A stretch of 64,000 bases of DNA from Okapia johnstoni (GCA_024291935.2 CM044309.1:101519628-101583627); one strand, 5' to 3'; shown: positions 10,141 to 21,657, numbered from the stretch's first letter. Translations and numbers: made by a program. Notes: a model not told the origin generated them from the letters alone.

Positions 10141-10330
10141 TTTGCTTACTTAACAAATGATTCAACAAATATGTACTTCAGTCCATGAGAGGCAATTGGG
10201 ATGGGAATGCAAAGTTCCATGGAACAGGACATGCCTTCTCTTGGGTTGTCAAGACAAAGGTGGCAGATTGACAAGTAAATATAATTAGAATGTGCTTTCA
10301 TAAGCAATTTGATAAGAGTTATGTTCTAGG
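10141..10330 (-). repeat. L2 LINE 3'-end relic, antisense
   Basis: The antisense L2 3'-end pattern is faint but ordered: 'aacaaatgattcaacaaatatgt' opening, then 'gtcaagacaaaggtggcag', then 'gacaagtaaatataattagaa'. The L2-like 'attcattcaataaatattta' at 10439-10458 may be a second fragment. Confidence 0.4.
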
Positions 10331-11100
10331 TATTGGAACACAGGGAGAAGGTGTATACATAATTCAGAGCTGGGAAGGGGAAGTCGTGGAAAGTTTCATG
10401 GAGGAGATAAGGCTAGGCTGAATTTTGAGGAAATGTTCATTCATTCAATAAATATTTACCGGTGTGAAAAAAAAGGTATGATACATCTAGGCATGGGGTT
10501 CATTTGTCAGCATTGGACAAGGTAAGGTTCCTAAATACATGGAACTAATTATTAAATCATCAAAAGAGGATATGCAGGAAAATTAAATAGGATGATGTGA
10601 TAAAGTAGGGAAACTGATCACTAAAGTCAGTGTGGAGCATAGCTGACTCAATTCCAAGCCAAACACTGAGCACACATTTGCAGTGGGCATTCTGCTCACC
10701 ACCTAAGATCCTGGTAACTACGGGAAGGTAGGAGGAAGTAGAAGCCACAAGGACAGTGAAGAGAGTCTGTATGTGGAGGTGGTAGGGATGAAAGTGTGAA
10801 TGGAAGAGTGTTGATGCTTCAAACAGGAACAGGAAAGATGGGAGAAGAGGTGAAGGTGTGAAGGAGGAAGTGTTGAATGCTGGAAGAAAACAGAGCCCCA
10901 CACATAAGAGACCTTCAGTAAATGTCAAATGAACGAACAGATAGGCGTGTAGGTGGGTAGCTGTAAGGGTGAGTGAGTAGGTGGATGAATAGATGGGTGA
11001 GACGGTGGTAAGTGCTACATGGAATTCAAGGTACTCAACACTCCAATTCTATCTTACCCCAGTAATGAATGAAGCAAAAAAAAAAAAAACTATTTATTTC
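10331..11100. other. No gene; degenerate GTGA-type simple repeat and an A-run
   Basis: Mostly unique. A degenerate tetranucleotide stretch built from GTGA/GATG-like units lies at about 10940-11010, and a 13-base A-run at 11077-11090. The antisense frame at 10560-10928 is hydrophobic low-complexity translation with no recognisable domain and is not called. Confidence 0.5.
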
Positions 11101-11114
11101 TTGACATTTTTATC

Positions 11115-11225
11115 TTTCACTAAACTATCTTAGCTCCTTAAGGGAAATAATTATGTTGTTCCCTTAGGGCTTGGCACTACGCCCGGCCCTCTGGCTCTAT
11201 GAATGTATAGTTGTTGATTGCATCC
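11115..11225 (+). repeat. L2 LINE 3'-end-like relic, sense
   Basis: The phrase 'cttagctccttaagggaaataat' followed by 'agggcttggcactac' matches the order of the L2 3' end. It is short and divergent, so tentative. Confidence 0.35.
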
Positions 11226-11259
11226 TCTAGATGTCATTCCTCTCTATCAGCCACCATCT

Positions 11260-12515
11260 GACTGTCTGTAAGCCTGTTGGCTGTGACTCTCCATTGGTAA
11301 GGCCAGTGAAACATTCATGCTTCACCCATGATCTACCACCGATTTTTTCCTCCTTCCCTGACAAATCTTAGTGATCACTCACTGGTTTAATTTCCCAGGC
11401 ATAGGGACCTGGCGGTTGAAACCAGGAATCTGAATTCATCAGACGACCTCCATTCAGGGTAGAAGGCACCCATTTAGAAACTGCCAACACATAGAATCCG
11501 AAGTGCACAAATTATTAGGTCAGGTTGAACATGAAGCTTATTGGAGATTGAAGCGGCCCCACGTAATTGGGGCAAATTGTGGTTTATTAAGCTAGCTTTT
11601 ATCATAGTGATTCCTGTTAGTGCAACTCTAGTTAAGGGCCTGTCAGTTTTTCCATTATAAGACCCTGTTTCAGAAGCTTATAACTGCCACAGAAATTCAC
11701 TGCTGCCTGAAGCTTGACACATTAGAGTGCTTTGCAGCCTTTGGGTATATTTTGAAAATAAGAGTAAAATAAAAATGACGGGGGTTATTTCCCTGAGATA
11801 ATGTGGCCTCAGCCTGCTGGCCTGTGAGAGTGCTGTAACAAGCCAATCTTAGCCAGGTGGTGGACGGTGAGCCAACACGATAGATAGGAACATTTTAACA
11901 TTTTCCTCGTTGTCATTACGCTCCATCTTGTCAGTAATCTTGTTAAAGAGTACGCGTTGACATGATGGATAATAATGGCCCTGTTGCAGATATCATTGCC
12001 CCACAGAGTAACTCAAGTTTCAGAAGTTCCTATACATTGTACATAAATTGTACAAAAGGTTGTAGAAATGTTTTTGATAGAGTAAAGACCCAATCAGACA
12101 CCCCAGTAGTCATTTCTGTGGATGCCTATAGGATTTGTAGGTGTCATACTGCTGTCACTTTCTTGGGCTGGAGTTTGTATGGACAGTAATGAAGCAACTA
12201 TTTTCTCATAAATTTGTTGCTTGCAATTACAGAACACTGCCGGCAGCTGATCGGTGGTACTCTAGTTAACACCCGTGTTCCAGACTACAGGTTTTCCCAA
12301 AGGAGAGGGAATCAAAACAAATAATCAGTACACCTTGCCACATTTATCCCACACCTGAAATAAGTATGTGCACAAGTAGAATAAGATATAAAGAAAAGGG
12401 CACTTAGTAAAACTTGGCAACTGTCAACCACTAACTATCATCAATCAACAGCTTGACTTAACCTTGGACCTTTCTGGGTTCTTAAGCATGTCCTTGTGAA
12501 GAGGTTATTCTAGTT
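11260..12515. other. Repeat-free block, candidate conserved noncoding element
   Basis: About 1.25 kb with no recognisable transposon in a SINE-dense window. It has balanced composition and several short AT-rich motif clusters, for example a TAATTG at 11564-11569 and 'ttataactgccacagaaa' near 11679. The 75-codon frame at 11962-12189 shows no domain. A distal regulatory role is inference only; absence of repeats and texture are the sole evidence. Confidence 0.3.
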
Positions 12516-12519
12516 CAGT

Positions 12520-12680
12520 ATTGCTAGGCCCAAGCATAGGCTCCGACATCAGATGTTAGAGCTTAAAAATTTTCAATCAACCATCCACTAACTCGGTGAC
12601 TATGGGCAAGGTCCTGAGTTACTGAAGGTCTCTGGTCCTCTTTCCTTATCCTTAAAATTGAAATGACAACAATAATTAGG
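12520..12680 (+). repeat. MIR SINE, sense
   Basis: Signature order: 'actaactcggtgactatgg' (12587-12605), 'gggcaaggtcctgag', then the 'ggtcctctttccttatcctt' region (12632-12651) and 'aatgacaacaataatt' tail. Divergent. Confidence 0.7.
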
Positions 12681-12742
12681 AATATATATGTCAAGGACTT
12701 ATGGAACCAGTCCCAATGCCCCTTGATATTGTCCCTCATCAG

Positions 12743-12761
12743 TAATATATATATATATATA
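12743..12761. repeat. (TA)n microsatellite
   Basis: About nine TA units immediately upstream of a Bov-tA insertion; AT-rich sites like this are frequent SINE targets. Confidence 0.9.
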
Positions 12762-12778
12762 CAGAGCCATATACATGT

Positions 12779-12985
12779 GGGCTTCCCTGGTGGCTCAGTG
12801 GTAAAAAACCTGCCTGGCAATGCAGGAGATGTGGGTTTGATCCTACATGAATCAAGAAGATCCCCTGGAGAAGGAAATGGCAACCCTCTCCAGTATTCTT
12901 GCTTAGAAAATACCATGGACAAGGAGCCTGGTGGATTACAGTCCATGGTGTCATAAAAGAGTTGGACACAACTGAGCATGCATGC
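12779..12985 (+). mobile_element. Bov-tA SINE, sense
   Basis: Head 'gcttccctggtggctcag' at 12781-12798 with an intact A-box-like 'tggctcagtgg', a decayed B box, BovA body, and a 'gagcatgcatgcatatata' tail. Confidence 0.93.
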
Positions 12986-12988
12986 ATA

Positions 12989-14040
12989 TATATGAGCATG
13001 TGTATCTTAATATATGTATATTTCTATACTTATAAATCAAATTGTATACTACTAAACTGTTATATAGGTTGTAAAACACACAATATAGAAATTTTAAATG
13101 GTTGAAATAAACTATTTAAAAAATATTTTCATCTGTTTCATTAATACAAAACTCATTTTTTGCTTTCAGGGAAAAATTATTGCTATACTTAAATAACATT
13201 TTATTATATTAAACTTATGCTTTTATGAGAGCAAGTGATTAAAATGACTCATTTAAAAAATTTTTTGCTTTAACATAGTGTTATAACTAATTTGAAGGTC
13301 TGTTTCTACTTTGCTTTAGTGACCATCACAATTTAAAATATGCTTCATTAAAATGTGAATACCTAAATGAAAGACATAAATTTCTGGCTATACTTATTAA
13401 AATTTGCAACCCAAAACACCAATTATGGAAAGATTTTTGTTGGAATTCAGTTAGTAAATCTTTGGCTTGCCTGGTTTCAGTCAGTTATTTTTTAAAATAA
13501 TCAGAATCACTGTATGTTACTCAATAGGTTCAAAACACTGTGAAACTCTTCATTTGGAAGGTTATAAATGAGTAAGATTTGTTTCTGAATTTGTTTCTAG
13601 GTTTAAAAGTTTTGGTAGGTAACAGAAAACATTTTCAGTAAAACAATCATAATGATGAAAACACTTCTAATATCCTTTTAAAAAATATTCTTTCCATGTG
13701 AGAAATTTCTTTCCCAAAACATCTATTTTCTCTCTGTTTAGTCACATTTATCTGCAAGCAACAGATGAAGTGGGTTGATTTAAAAAAGAAGACAAAAAAC
13801 AAAAAACTTCTAGATAGCATGTTATTGACAAGCAACCACATTTTATCACAGAAAACAACCTAGCAAATTTGGGTATATCTTTTTTCTTAAAAGTGTGTAA
13901 TTCATCCAGAAAATATGTAATTCATGTTTAAGCTCAGTAACTTTTGGATACATTTCTAGGAAATAATTGGAGAAACTGTCTGTGGTACCAAGCATTTTCA
14001 CAGTCACACCCATGTCATAGCAAAGAATTATAAAAAGTCT
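12989..14040. other. AT-rich stretch without gene or clear repeat
   Basis: Strongly AT-rich with many short A and T runs. No open frame resembles a protein, and no SINE or LINE consensus was recognised. Confidence 0.5.
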
Positions 14041-14052
14041 GCTCTCAAAGAC

Positions 14053-14268
14053 AGGCTTCCCAGGTGGCTCAGTGGTGAAAAATCCGCCTGCCAAGGCAGG
14101 AGATTCAGATTCGATTCCTGGGTCAGGAAGCTCCCCTGGCGAAGGAAATGCCAACCCACTCCAGTATCCTTGCCTGTGAAATCCCATGGACAGAGGAGCC
14201 TCGTGGGCTATTGTCCATGGGGTGGCAAAAGACTCGGGTACCACTTAGTGACTAAATGGCAACAATGA
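14053..14268 (+). mobile_element. Bov-tA SINE, sense
   Basis: Head 'aggcttcccaggtggctcag', BovA body, and a 'actaaatggcaacaatga' tail. Flanks ctctcaaagac (14042-14052) and ctcttaaagac (14269-14279) form an 11-base TSD with one mismatch. It inserted immediately 5' of the L1 fragment. Confidence 0.94.
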
Positions 14269-14279
14269 CTCTTAAAGAC

Positions 14280-15496
14280 AACCTAACAGAATGGAAAATA
14301 AACATTTGCAAACCATACAACTCAATAGAAAAATCCAAGTAACCCAATTAATAAATGGATAAAGAACTAAACAGACATTTCTCCAAAGAAGATATAAGAA
14401 AGGCCAATAGGTACAAGAAAAAAATGCTCAACATCACTAATCATTAGGCAAATGAAAATTTAAATCACAGTGAGATATCACACCACGCCTGTTAAAATAG
14501 CCATCACCAAAAAGACAAGAGATTATAAATAGTGGCCTGGATATGGAGAAAAGGGAACTCCTGTGCACTGTGGGATTGTAAATTAAGACAACCAGTACCA
14601 ATGCAGGACCCTCATAAATTAAAAATAAAAACTACCATATGATCCAGAAGTTCCACTTCTGGGAATATATCCAAAGGAAATGACAACACTAGCTGAAAAA
14701 GATATCTGCACCCTTAGTATATAGCAGTATTATTTACAATAGCTAAGACAAGGAAACACAAAAGTGTACACTGGTGGATGAATATAGATATATATCTGTA
14801 TATATATACACACATGCATGCTTAGTTAGTCAGTCATGTCCAACTCTTTGCAACTCCATGGACTGCAGCCCACCAGGCTCCTCTGTCTATGGGATTTTTC
14901 CAGGCAAGAATACTGGAGTGGGTTACCATTTCCTACTCCATATATATAATGGAATATTATTCAATCATAAAAATACAAGAAAAATCTATCATTTGGCACA
15001 GCATAGATGGACCTTCAAAGCATTATGCAAAGTGAAATGTCAGACAAAGAAAAACAAATACTGTGTGATCTCACTTATGTGTGGAATTACAAAAAAAAAA
15101 CAAAAAACGTGTAGAAAAAGAGATCAGACTTGTGGTTGCCAGAGGTGGAGGGTGGGGAAGGGGAATTGAAGAAGGTGGTTACAAGGTCCAAACTTCCAGA
15201 TATAAAGGTACATAAGTACTAGGGCTGTAAAGTACAACATGATGACTATAGCTAATACTATTGTATGATATATTGGAAAGTTGTTAAAAGAGTAGATTCT
15301 GAGAGTTTTCATTGCAAGGAGAAAACATTCAAATTTTTTCTTTTCTTCTTTTTAGTGTATCTATATGAGATGATAGATGTTAGCTTAACTTGCTGTGGTA
15401 ATCATTTCACAATATGTGTAAATCAAGCCATCATGCCACATGCCTTAAGCTTATAGAGTGAAGTACATCAATTATTTCTCCATAAAACTTGAGGAG
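14280..15496 (+). mobile_element. L1 LINE 3' end, sense, split by a BovA
   Basis: Recognisable L1 ORF2-end/3'UTR phrases appear in order: 'ctaaacagacatttctccaa' near 14368, 'gctcaacatcactaatcatt' near 14427, 'ccatatgatccagaagttcc' near 14635, 'aatggaatattattcaatca' at 14947, 'gtgatctcacttatgtgtgg' near 15064, and a 3' end 'tttctccataaaacttgagg' at 15475-15494. It is 5'-truncated, has no intact frame, and lacks a long poly-A. The BovA at 14809-14940 sits inside it. Confidence 0.88.
14809..14940 (-). mobile_element. BovA monomer-length SINE fragment, antisense
   Basis: Only the BovA body is present ('ccatggactgcagcccacc' in reverse orientation); the tRNA-derived head is missing. It interrupts the L1 in its TA-rich segment with tatatata on both sides (14801-14808 and 14941-14948), consistent with an 8-base TSD. 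Confidence 0.88.
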
Positions 15497-16729
15497 GAAT
15501 GCTCCTCTTTCAAGAATTCAGCCTGTAAATCCACTTATCTTGTTTCACGTAAACTACACATCATGATAAACTAGAAAATAAACAAATAAGCCAAAGAACC
15601 CTGCACATAATGGAATTCCCGTTTCCCACAGGATCCCTAAGAATCCAACTTTGAGAGATCCAAAGTATGGATCCATATACTAAACACTGGTCATGCTCAT
15701 TTTTATCTCTGTCACAGTAAGGATAAATATCCATACAAGTACAATGTTTTCTGTCCACATCTCAGTGGGTAGTCTTGCTGATCCCTGATGCCCAGCCCAC
15801 CCAGTCCTTGGGGGCCTGCTGGGACACATGAGTAGCCAGTGATTGCCAGCGACCTCTATTACCTTTCTAATGTACCCCGATCTTTATCCTAAAGGAGTGT
15901 TCTCAATCTTTCAGGAGAGCTGTGACACCCCTTCAAGGATCTCATGGATGTTATGCGCTCTTCCTCCAAGCAAATTTCCTATCTATGTACACCCACAACT
16001 TCACACACATCTTTCAGAAGGTTTACATCTGAGCCTGCAAGGGCCTTACTTAGGGCATAATAAACTTGCTAAAACATGTGAAACTTGGGGGAATTTTAGT
16101 ATTGCTGAATATTAAACCCCTTGCTGATCGTCTAAAGCCTCCCACCCTCCCTACTGTATATTTATATAGATACACCTGAGAGTCTAAATAAAGAGGATCC
16201 TACCACCCCTTCCTTTTCCTCTCTGTTCATGTATGGAAACGGATGGACAGACATCACTGTCACTCAGTATAAAATTCACTGGAGAGCAGCATTAACAGGT
16301 TAACTCTTTCCTTCAATCAGGTGATGGTTTCTCAGCTGTTTGAGGAAGTGTTTCCAAGCCCAACAGAGACCACTTTTTGCTTAATGAACTTAAATGCAAA
16401 GTTTAAGTTTATTCTTTAACCAAAGCAACACATATCTGATTCAGAAGTGGTGCTCTGGAAGTCTGTCTGCTAGGAGATGAGAGTCTTTTTCAGTGAAAAG
16501 TTTCATCCAAGGATTATATATGTATGTAAACTTTGGATAAGTTTTTGTACAATATTTAAATTAATAATAGTAATAATTTTAAATGGAAAGCTAAAGTTCC
16601 AGAGACTATAGAAAATGCCACCTGGAAAATCTTCCCAAATCATGAAGCTCTTTTCTTTCCTATATGTCTTACTGTCTCTTTAGCATGATTTCCTGCTTAG
16701 CTGGCACTAACCCTAAAATAAGGGGTGAG
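15497..16729. other. No gene or clear repeat
   Basis: Unique-looking sequence. The 90-codon frame at 15843-16115 has no recognisable features. A T/A-rich patch is at 16540-16590. Confidence 0.5.
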
Positions 16730-16943
16730 TGGTTTCCCTCATAGCTGTCAGTAAAGAATCCACCTGCTGTGCGGAGATCGACCCTGGGTTCGATCCCTGG
16801 GTTGGGAAGATCCCCTGTAGAAGGGAACAGCAATCCACTCCAGTATTTTTGCCTGGGAAATCCCCATGGGCTCAGGAGCCTGGCAAGCTACAGTCCATAG
16901 GGTCACAAAGAGTCGGACACGACTGATCAACTAACCACTGCCA
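16730..16943 (+). mobile_element. Bov-tA SINE, sense
   Basis: Divergent head ('tttccctcatagctgtcag') but a well-preserved B box ('gggttcgatccctggg' near 16787) and BovA body ending 'cacgactgatcaactaacc'. Confidence 0.9.
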
Positions 16944-17037
16944 CATAGTAATGAGGCATAGCCATTTCCTATGTGTGTGTTTACATGTATTCAGCAGTTG
17001 TTGAAAAATGGTGTTTTTGTGTCTCTGTAAATTTACC

Positions 17038-17245
17038 TGGTGGCTCAGCAGTAAAGAACCTGCCTGCCAATGCATGAGACGCAGGTTTGATCCCTGGGTC
17101 AGAAAGATCCCCTGGAGAAAGAAATGGCAACCCACTCCAGTATTCTTGCCTGGGAAATCCCATGAACAGAGGAGCTTGGTGGACTACAGTCCATGAGGTG
17201 GCAAAAAGTCGGACACAACGTAGTAAATAAACAACACCAAGAAAA
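17038..17245 (+). mobile_element. Bov-tA SINE, sense
   Basis: Head from 'tggtggctcagcagtaaag', BovA body, and a 'gtagtaaataaacaacacc' tail. The 9-base flank aaatttacc at 17029-17037 and 17246-17254 is a plausible TSD. Confidence 0.92.
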
Positions 17246-17254
17246 AAATTTACC

Positions 17255-18176
17255 AAATGTCTCTTGCATTCCAATCTTGCTTCTCTATAATGTCCCCCGA
17301 CCTTTCTACCTATATAGAATGCCAGATACAGGTCATCAAAAATTCCCCTGAAAAAGAAGACATACTAATGATCTTTTCCCTGATTCATCTCAGCACCAAA
17401 TCCCAGTACTATGTTGTGCATTTTTTAATGGAAGGTCACATGAGTCATCCTTTATCAATACATGTATAAAGAGGGTTAATTGGTTTTTTAATACTCTTGC
17501 TTTCCTTTTTACCTCTCCAAATGCAGGATTTTCCTCAATCAGACAACCATCTTCCTGGGGGTAGCTTATAACATTTGCTGGAGGAATATGAAAGTAGAGA
17601 TCTAGGTAACATTCAGCTTTTGAAATTCAAAGTAAGTCTGACTAATGCCTTACAAGTCAGAATGTTGTCTTGAGAGCAGATTTTCTAAATTCCCTTATCT
17701 CCTGATGTCAGGTGAGCTATGCCTGGATTCACGGTAGTAAGAAAATATGACATAGGAAAAGACTAAGTAAAAGCCCACCTTTTTTTCTAGCTCAAGGTGT
17801 TGTAGGAAAGGAGGGTGAGAAGACCCAACCTCATCAGCACAGATATATTTTCCATGAACATATGACTTACAGTGTGAGCTAAACTTTACAGCCCTGCTGT
17901 ATTGTCAGCGTCCCTAGTGGTGAAGTTGTAGAAGCTGTGGTACACGTGCCAGTCCATCTCAGTGTTACAAGTGTGCAGAAAAATGCTTCAGCAGCCATAG
18001 TAATTACTGATTTTGGAGACATATTACTGATTCGGAGAAAGTTTATTAATCTCATGAATGTAACTGACAGACCCAGATTGCATCTTGATTTTGATTCTAT
18101 TTATGTAAACACTGACTCACTGAGGTGTCTCTTGGTTGATACCAAAAGGCTTGCGTTCAAGCTTGACTTACGAAGT
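17255..18176. other. Repeat-free block, no gene
   Basis: No transposon recognised. The 157-codon frame starting at 17937 reads through into the BovA fragment at 18177 and past it, so it is a chance frame, not a gene. The stretch at 17960-18120 has the even texture of conserved noncoding DNA, but that is only an impression. Confidence 0.4.
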
Positions 18177-18300
18177 GGAGGAGGAAATGGCAACCCACTC
18201 AAGTATTCTTGCCTGGAGAATCCCATGGACAGAGAAGCCTGGTGGGCTACAGTCCATGGAGCTGCAAAGGGCTGGACAAAACTGAAGCACCTAAGCATCC
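18177..18300 (+). mobile_element. 5'-truncated BovA fragment, sense
   Basis: Begins at 'gaggaggaaatggcaaccc' without the tRNA-derived head and ends 'gcacctaagcatccaaac'. It lacks a pol III promoter and so is a dead copy. Confidence 0.9.
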
Positions 18301-19022
18301 AAACGTGTTGTGAAGTCACTTTGGAAACCCCAGTGTCTTCTTATCTGTCCAGTGAGCCAATACAACTGGACTCCTCCTCCCTCACACAGACATTTTATAA
18401 ATACAGTTGAGAGAGTACCATGAGTTACCGCATGACAGAGGGAGACGACACCCCACTATTGAGGGCAAGAAGCTGCAGAGAGCCAAGAAGAGGAGTGAAC
18501 GGACAGTCACAGAGACTGGTCCCCATGCCTTCTGTCCCCGTCACTACTGAGATTCTGAAGCGCTTAATGTTTTAGCATTAATTATTCATTTGAATTAGAC
18601 ATAGTTATGGAGTCGTTTTTAATGAGCTTTAATGGCAAATAGCCAAAGCATCAGGCCTCTCCTCTTGCACGTTACCTGAGGGGATTCTCTCCGGATCCTT
18701 CCTGCCTTCATCTGTAATCAAAATACCGTTAACCCTTAACACCCCTGCCAGGGCTGTCAATGTTCTGTGGATACCTTAAATGCTTCGCAGAGAGGTAAAG
18801 AGGGGGAAAGGAGGGATGCAAAAGAAACCGAAGAGAAATACAAAATGCATAATCAGGGTTATATAGCAAGGTCTCTCTAGTCATAGTAAGAACTGCCTTG
18901 ATACATTCTCTGTTGTGAAGGAACATCGTAAAATAAAACGCTGGGTATAAAACTCTAGAAACACAGCAAAGGTGAAGTCTAATTAGGGATTTCTTGTATC
19001 AGCTTCCAAAAATCAGAATTCT
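18301..19022. other. Repeat-free block with TAAT motif cluster
   Basis: No transposon or exon recognised. Within it, 18565-18634 contains a TTAATTA core (18578-18584) and TAAT cores at 18620-18623 and 18630-18633, the kind of sites bound by homeodomain proteins. The function is inferred from motif density only. Confidence 0.35.
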
Positions 19023-19035
19023 CCTTGTAAAATAT

Positions 19036-19243
19036 GCGTACATGCTCAGTTGCTTCAGTCGTTTCTGACCCTGTGACCCCAGGGACTGTACCCCACCACA
19101 CTCTTCTGTCCATGGGATTCTCCAGGCAAGAATACTGGAGTGGGTTGCCATGCCCTCTTCCAGGGGATCTTCCTGACCCGTGGTTCAAACCCATGTCTCT
19201 TGCGTTGCAGCTGGATTCTTTATTGCTGATCCACAGGGAAGCC
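19036..19243 (-). mobile_element. Bov-tA SINE, antisense
   Basis: BovA body in reverse with the tRNA head at the right ('ccacagggaagcccc'). A perfect 13-base TSD (ccttgtaaaatat) lies at 19023-19035 and 19244-19256. Confidence 0.96.
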
Positions 19244-19330
19244 CCTTGTAAAATATATCTATTGTTTAATCGTCACACATGCAACCTAGTGCAAATTTTT
19301 CAGAACACGTGTTCAAATGTACAGCCTATA

Positions 19331-19378
19331 AATGCTTGCTAAATGAGTGAATTTAATGCTTGCTAAATGAATGAATTT
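19331..19378 (+). repeat. 24-base tandem duplication
   Basis: Two adjacent copies of a 24-base unit beginning 'aatgcttgctaaatga' (19331-19354 and 19355-19378) differ at one position (g versus a). Confidence 0.95.
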
Positions 19379-19557
19379 AAGGGAAAAAAGAGATACTTTT
19401 TGTGGGAGGCTATAGCATTCCATCAGTAACTAACACAGGTTGCAATTTTTTGGGTCCCACCATCACCCCACCATATTTCAGGCTATCAATTATCATTGAA
19501 AACATACGTCCATGATGTGTGTACCCTATCCTTTTTTGTCTCAGTCCCTCCCTAATG

Positions 19558-19787
19558 GGGCTTCCCAGGTGGCGCTAGTGGTAAAGAACCTGCCTGCCAA
19601 TGCAGGAGACTTAAGAGATGTGTGTTCGATCCCTGGTTTGGGAAGATACCCTGGAGGAGGGCATGGCAACCCACTCCAGTATTCTTGCCTAGATAACCCC
19701 ATGGACAGAGGAACCTAGCGGTCTACAGTCCATAGGGTCGCAAAGAGTCAGACACAACTGAAGCAACTTAGCACGCACACACACGCT
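19558..19787 (+). mobile_element. Bov-tA SINE, sense
   Basis: Head of the 'ggtggcgctagtggtaaag' subtype (also at 3289, 41680 and 48115), BovA body, and a tail 'agcacgcacacacacgc'. The TSD is not clear. Confidence 0.93.
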
Positions 19788-21478
19788 TCCTGATAAAAAT
19801 GTGGAAGGTGGCAAAGCGCGTTAATTTCCAACGGTCTGTCGGGACTCTTTATGGTACATTGCCTATAAAGCTCTATTTGGTCCCCCGAAGTTTAAACAAA
19901 TTTGAATGCTTCTCCAAATACTCAGATTACTTGCTGAAAATGACAGAGACACTGGCGAGAACTAGAACTAGGGCCTGTTTGATTGTATTTGGCCGGGTCG
20001 AGTAATGGGGGGAGTTGAGCAGAAGCAGCCACAGGAAGCCTGAAGTCTGGAAGTTCTTTCTGTATCTTGGTTTGACCGTAATCCTGGCAGAGAGAAAAAG
20101 TCACCAGAAGTTGCTGCTGCAACTCTGCTTCCAGAAATGAGGGAGATAGCCATTTAAAAATAACTCTCGCTTTCCCAGGATCAGCCTAGCATGTACAAAT
20201 AGAACTTCAAGGGCTAGGCGGAGTGCTAAAGAGAGAGACACTCTTTCAGTTGCCAGATGTCTGGCTATATAACTTTTTGGCACTTTATGCAACACAGAAG
20301 CAGATCTATGGATTGGATCTATAAACATTACAGTTACCATCTGACAACTGTTCAGTGGCCTCTGTCCAGTTTCTAGCGGACAGGTGTTTGAGTTGCAAAA
20401 TAAAAGAAAAAAATCCACCCTCACAATTGGAGCTACTAATTGATATGCCTGTTGGAAGGCCCAGAAACAAGGCCAAGAATTGACTGGGCATGAAGGCAGA
20501 AGCGTTTCCCTGTCCTGGTGGTCCCTCCGTCTAAATGGGAGGCATTTGGGGAGAGTTTAGCCTGGCTGCCATGTGGATCTGTGATTAGATGGCATCGGTT
20601 CTCCCATCTTTGAATCTGAGGCATTTCCCAAGCCCTTAATTAACTTTTAAAAATATTAAAGATTACAGAGCTCCCCTTTTTTCTCTTGGTTTAGCATTCA
20701 CAGTTTCTGCGGTGGTTTGAGTTACTTGCAGACTTAAATGATACACAATTTAGGTTTTGTTTACAACTCAGAATAGAGGTTTAATGAATTGTTGCTGTTT
20801 CTCTAAGAACATTGGCATAAAGCGGAGTGCTAGCTATTAAGACCCACAAGAGCCTGGGCAGCCCCGAGGACATTTCTGTTCCTTCACAAACCAGAGACAG
20901 AACGCTGGGCCTAATGGGCCGTAGGTAGCACTAGAGGGCATGCATGAATGTGCCATACATTTAATGGTACACGACGCATTTGAATTTCTAAAACTCTATG
21001 CTTGCCCTTTTAAGAGCTTCTGAGTAAAACGGAGGATTATTTATTTCATCCTATAATCTGTGCTGCGTTTACTAATAGAGCTTTGAAGAACAAAGCAACC
21101 TCATCATTCTTTGAAATATAGGCCCTTAAAAGAGCAAGTCTTATTTTTAGTTATTTAATAAGTTCCTTCCTTCACAAGTTTCTAATTTAGTGTGCCTCTG
21201 AATCACAGTCAATAATGTATCTAATGCTGATAATAGCATTGGCATAAGAACACTTTTCACTTTGGTGGGGTTCCTGTTAGGTCCAACAATTTTGAAGGTG
21301 ATGTTAGCAGTGTCAAATGAGGAAGAAAGCATCTCCTGTTAATTTTTTTTTTTTTTATAAGAGATACGCTGTGTTTGTACTAAAGTTTGCTTGAAGAGCT
21401 GTGACCTTGGGTCACAGAGTAAAAGACCTTCGGTACAGGAGTAAATGCAACGTTAAATGTAAAAGTCTTAAACTTGAG
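19788..21478. other. 1.7-kb repeat-free block, candidate conserved noncoding DNA
   Basis: No transposon is recognised across about 1.7 kb, apart from a 14-base T-run at 21343-21356. Open frames here (for example the 107-codon antisense frame at 20101-20424) lack recognisable features. AT-rich motif patches such as 'cccttaattaacttttaaa' near 20633 are present. Confidence 0.35.
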
Positions 21479-21480
21479 TA

Positions 21481-21657
21481 CACTTGACCATTGAACACCA
21501 TGGTTTGTACTGTGAGGGTCCACTTATATGTGGATGTTTTTCAATAAATGCAATTTGCAAATGCTGAACTGTGGATTGGAGGACCAACTGTAAAGTTATA
21601 TGCAGACTGCCAGGTGGGTTAGTGCCCCTAACCTCCTTGTTGTTCAACAGTCAACTG
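21481..21657. mobile_element. Nonautonomous DNA transposon with inverted ends (Tigger/mariner type)
   Basis: The left end 'cacttgaccattgaacacc' (21481-21499) and the reverse complement of the right end (21639-21657) match at most positions. Both ends are flanked by TA (21479-21480 and 21658-21659), the duplication made by Tc1/mariner-superfamily transposases. The inner 'gggtccacttatatgtggat' phrase fits a known mammalian MER-class element, but I cannot give the subfamily. Confidence 0.65.

Noticed and set aside
10560..10928. 122-codon antisense frame with hydrophobic segments
   Set aside because: The plus strand is purine-rich (GGAAGG-like), so the antisense translation is Leu/Phe/Ser/Pro-rich by composition; no domain.
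13846..14244. Antisense frame of 132 codons
   Set aside because: The N-terminal half is antisense translation of the Bov-tA at 14053-14268; SINE-derived frames recur at many places.
17937..18410. 157-codon open frame on the plus strand
   Set aside because: Its C-terminal half is translation of a BovA fragment (18177-18300) and the N-terminal half has no recognisable domain or exon context. Chance frame.
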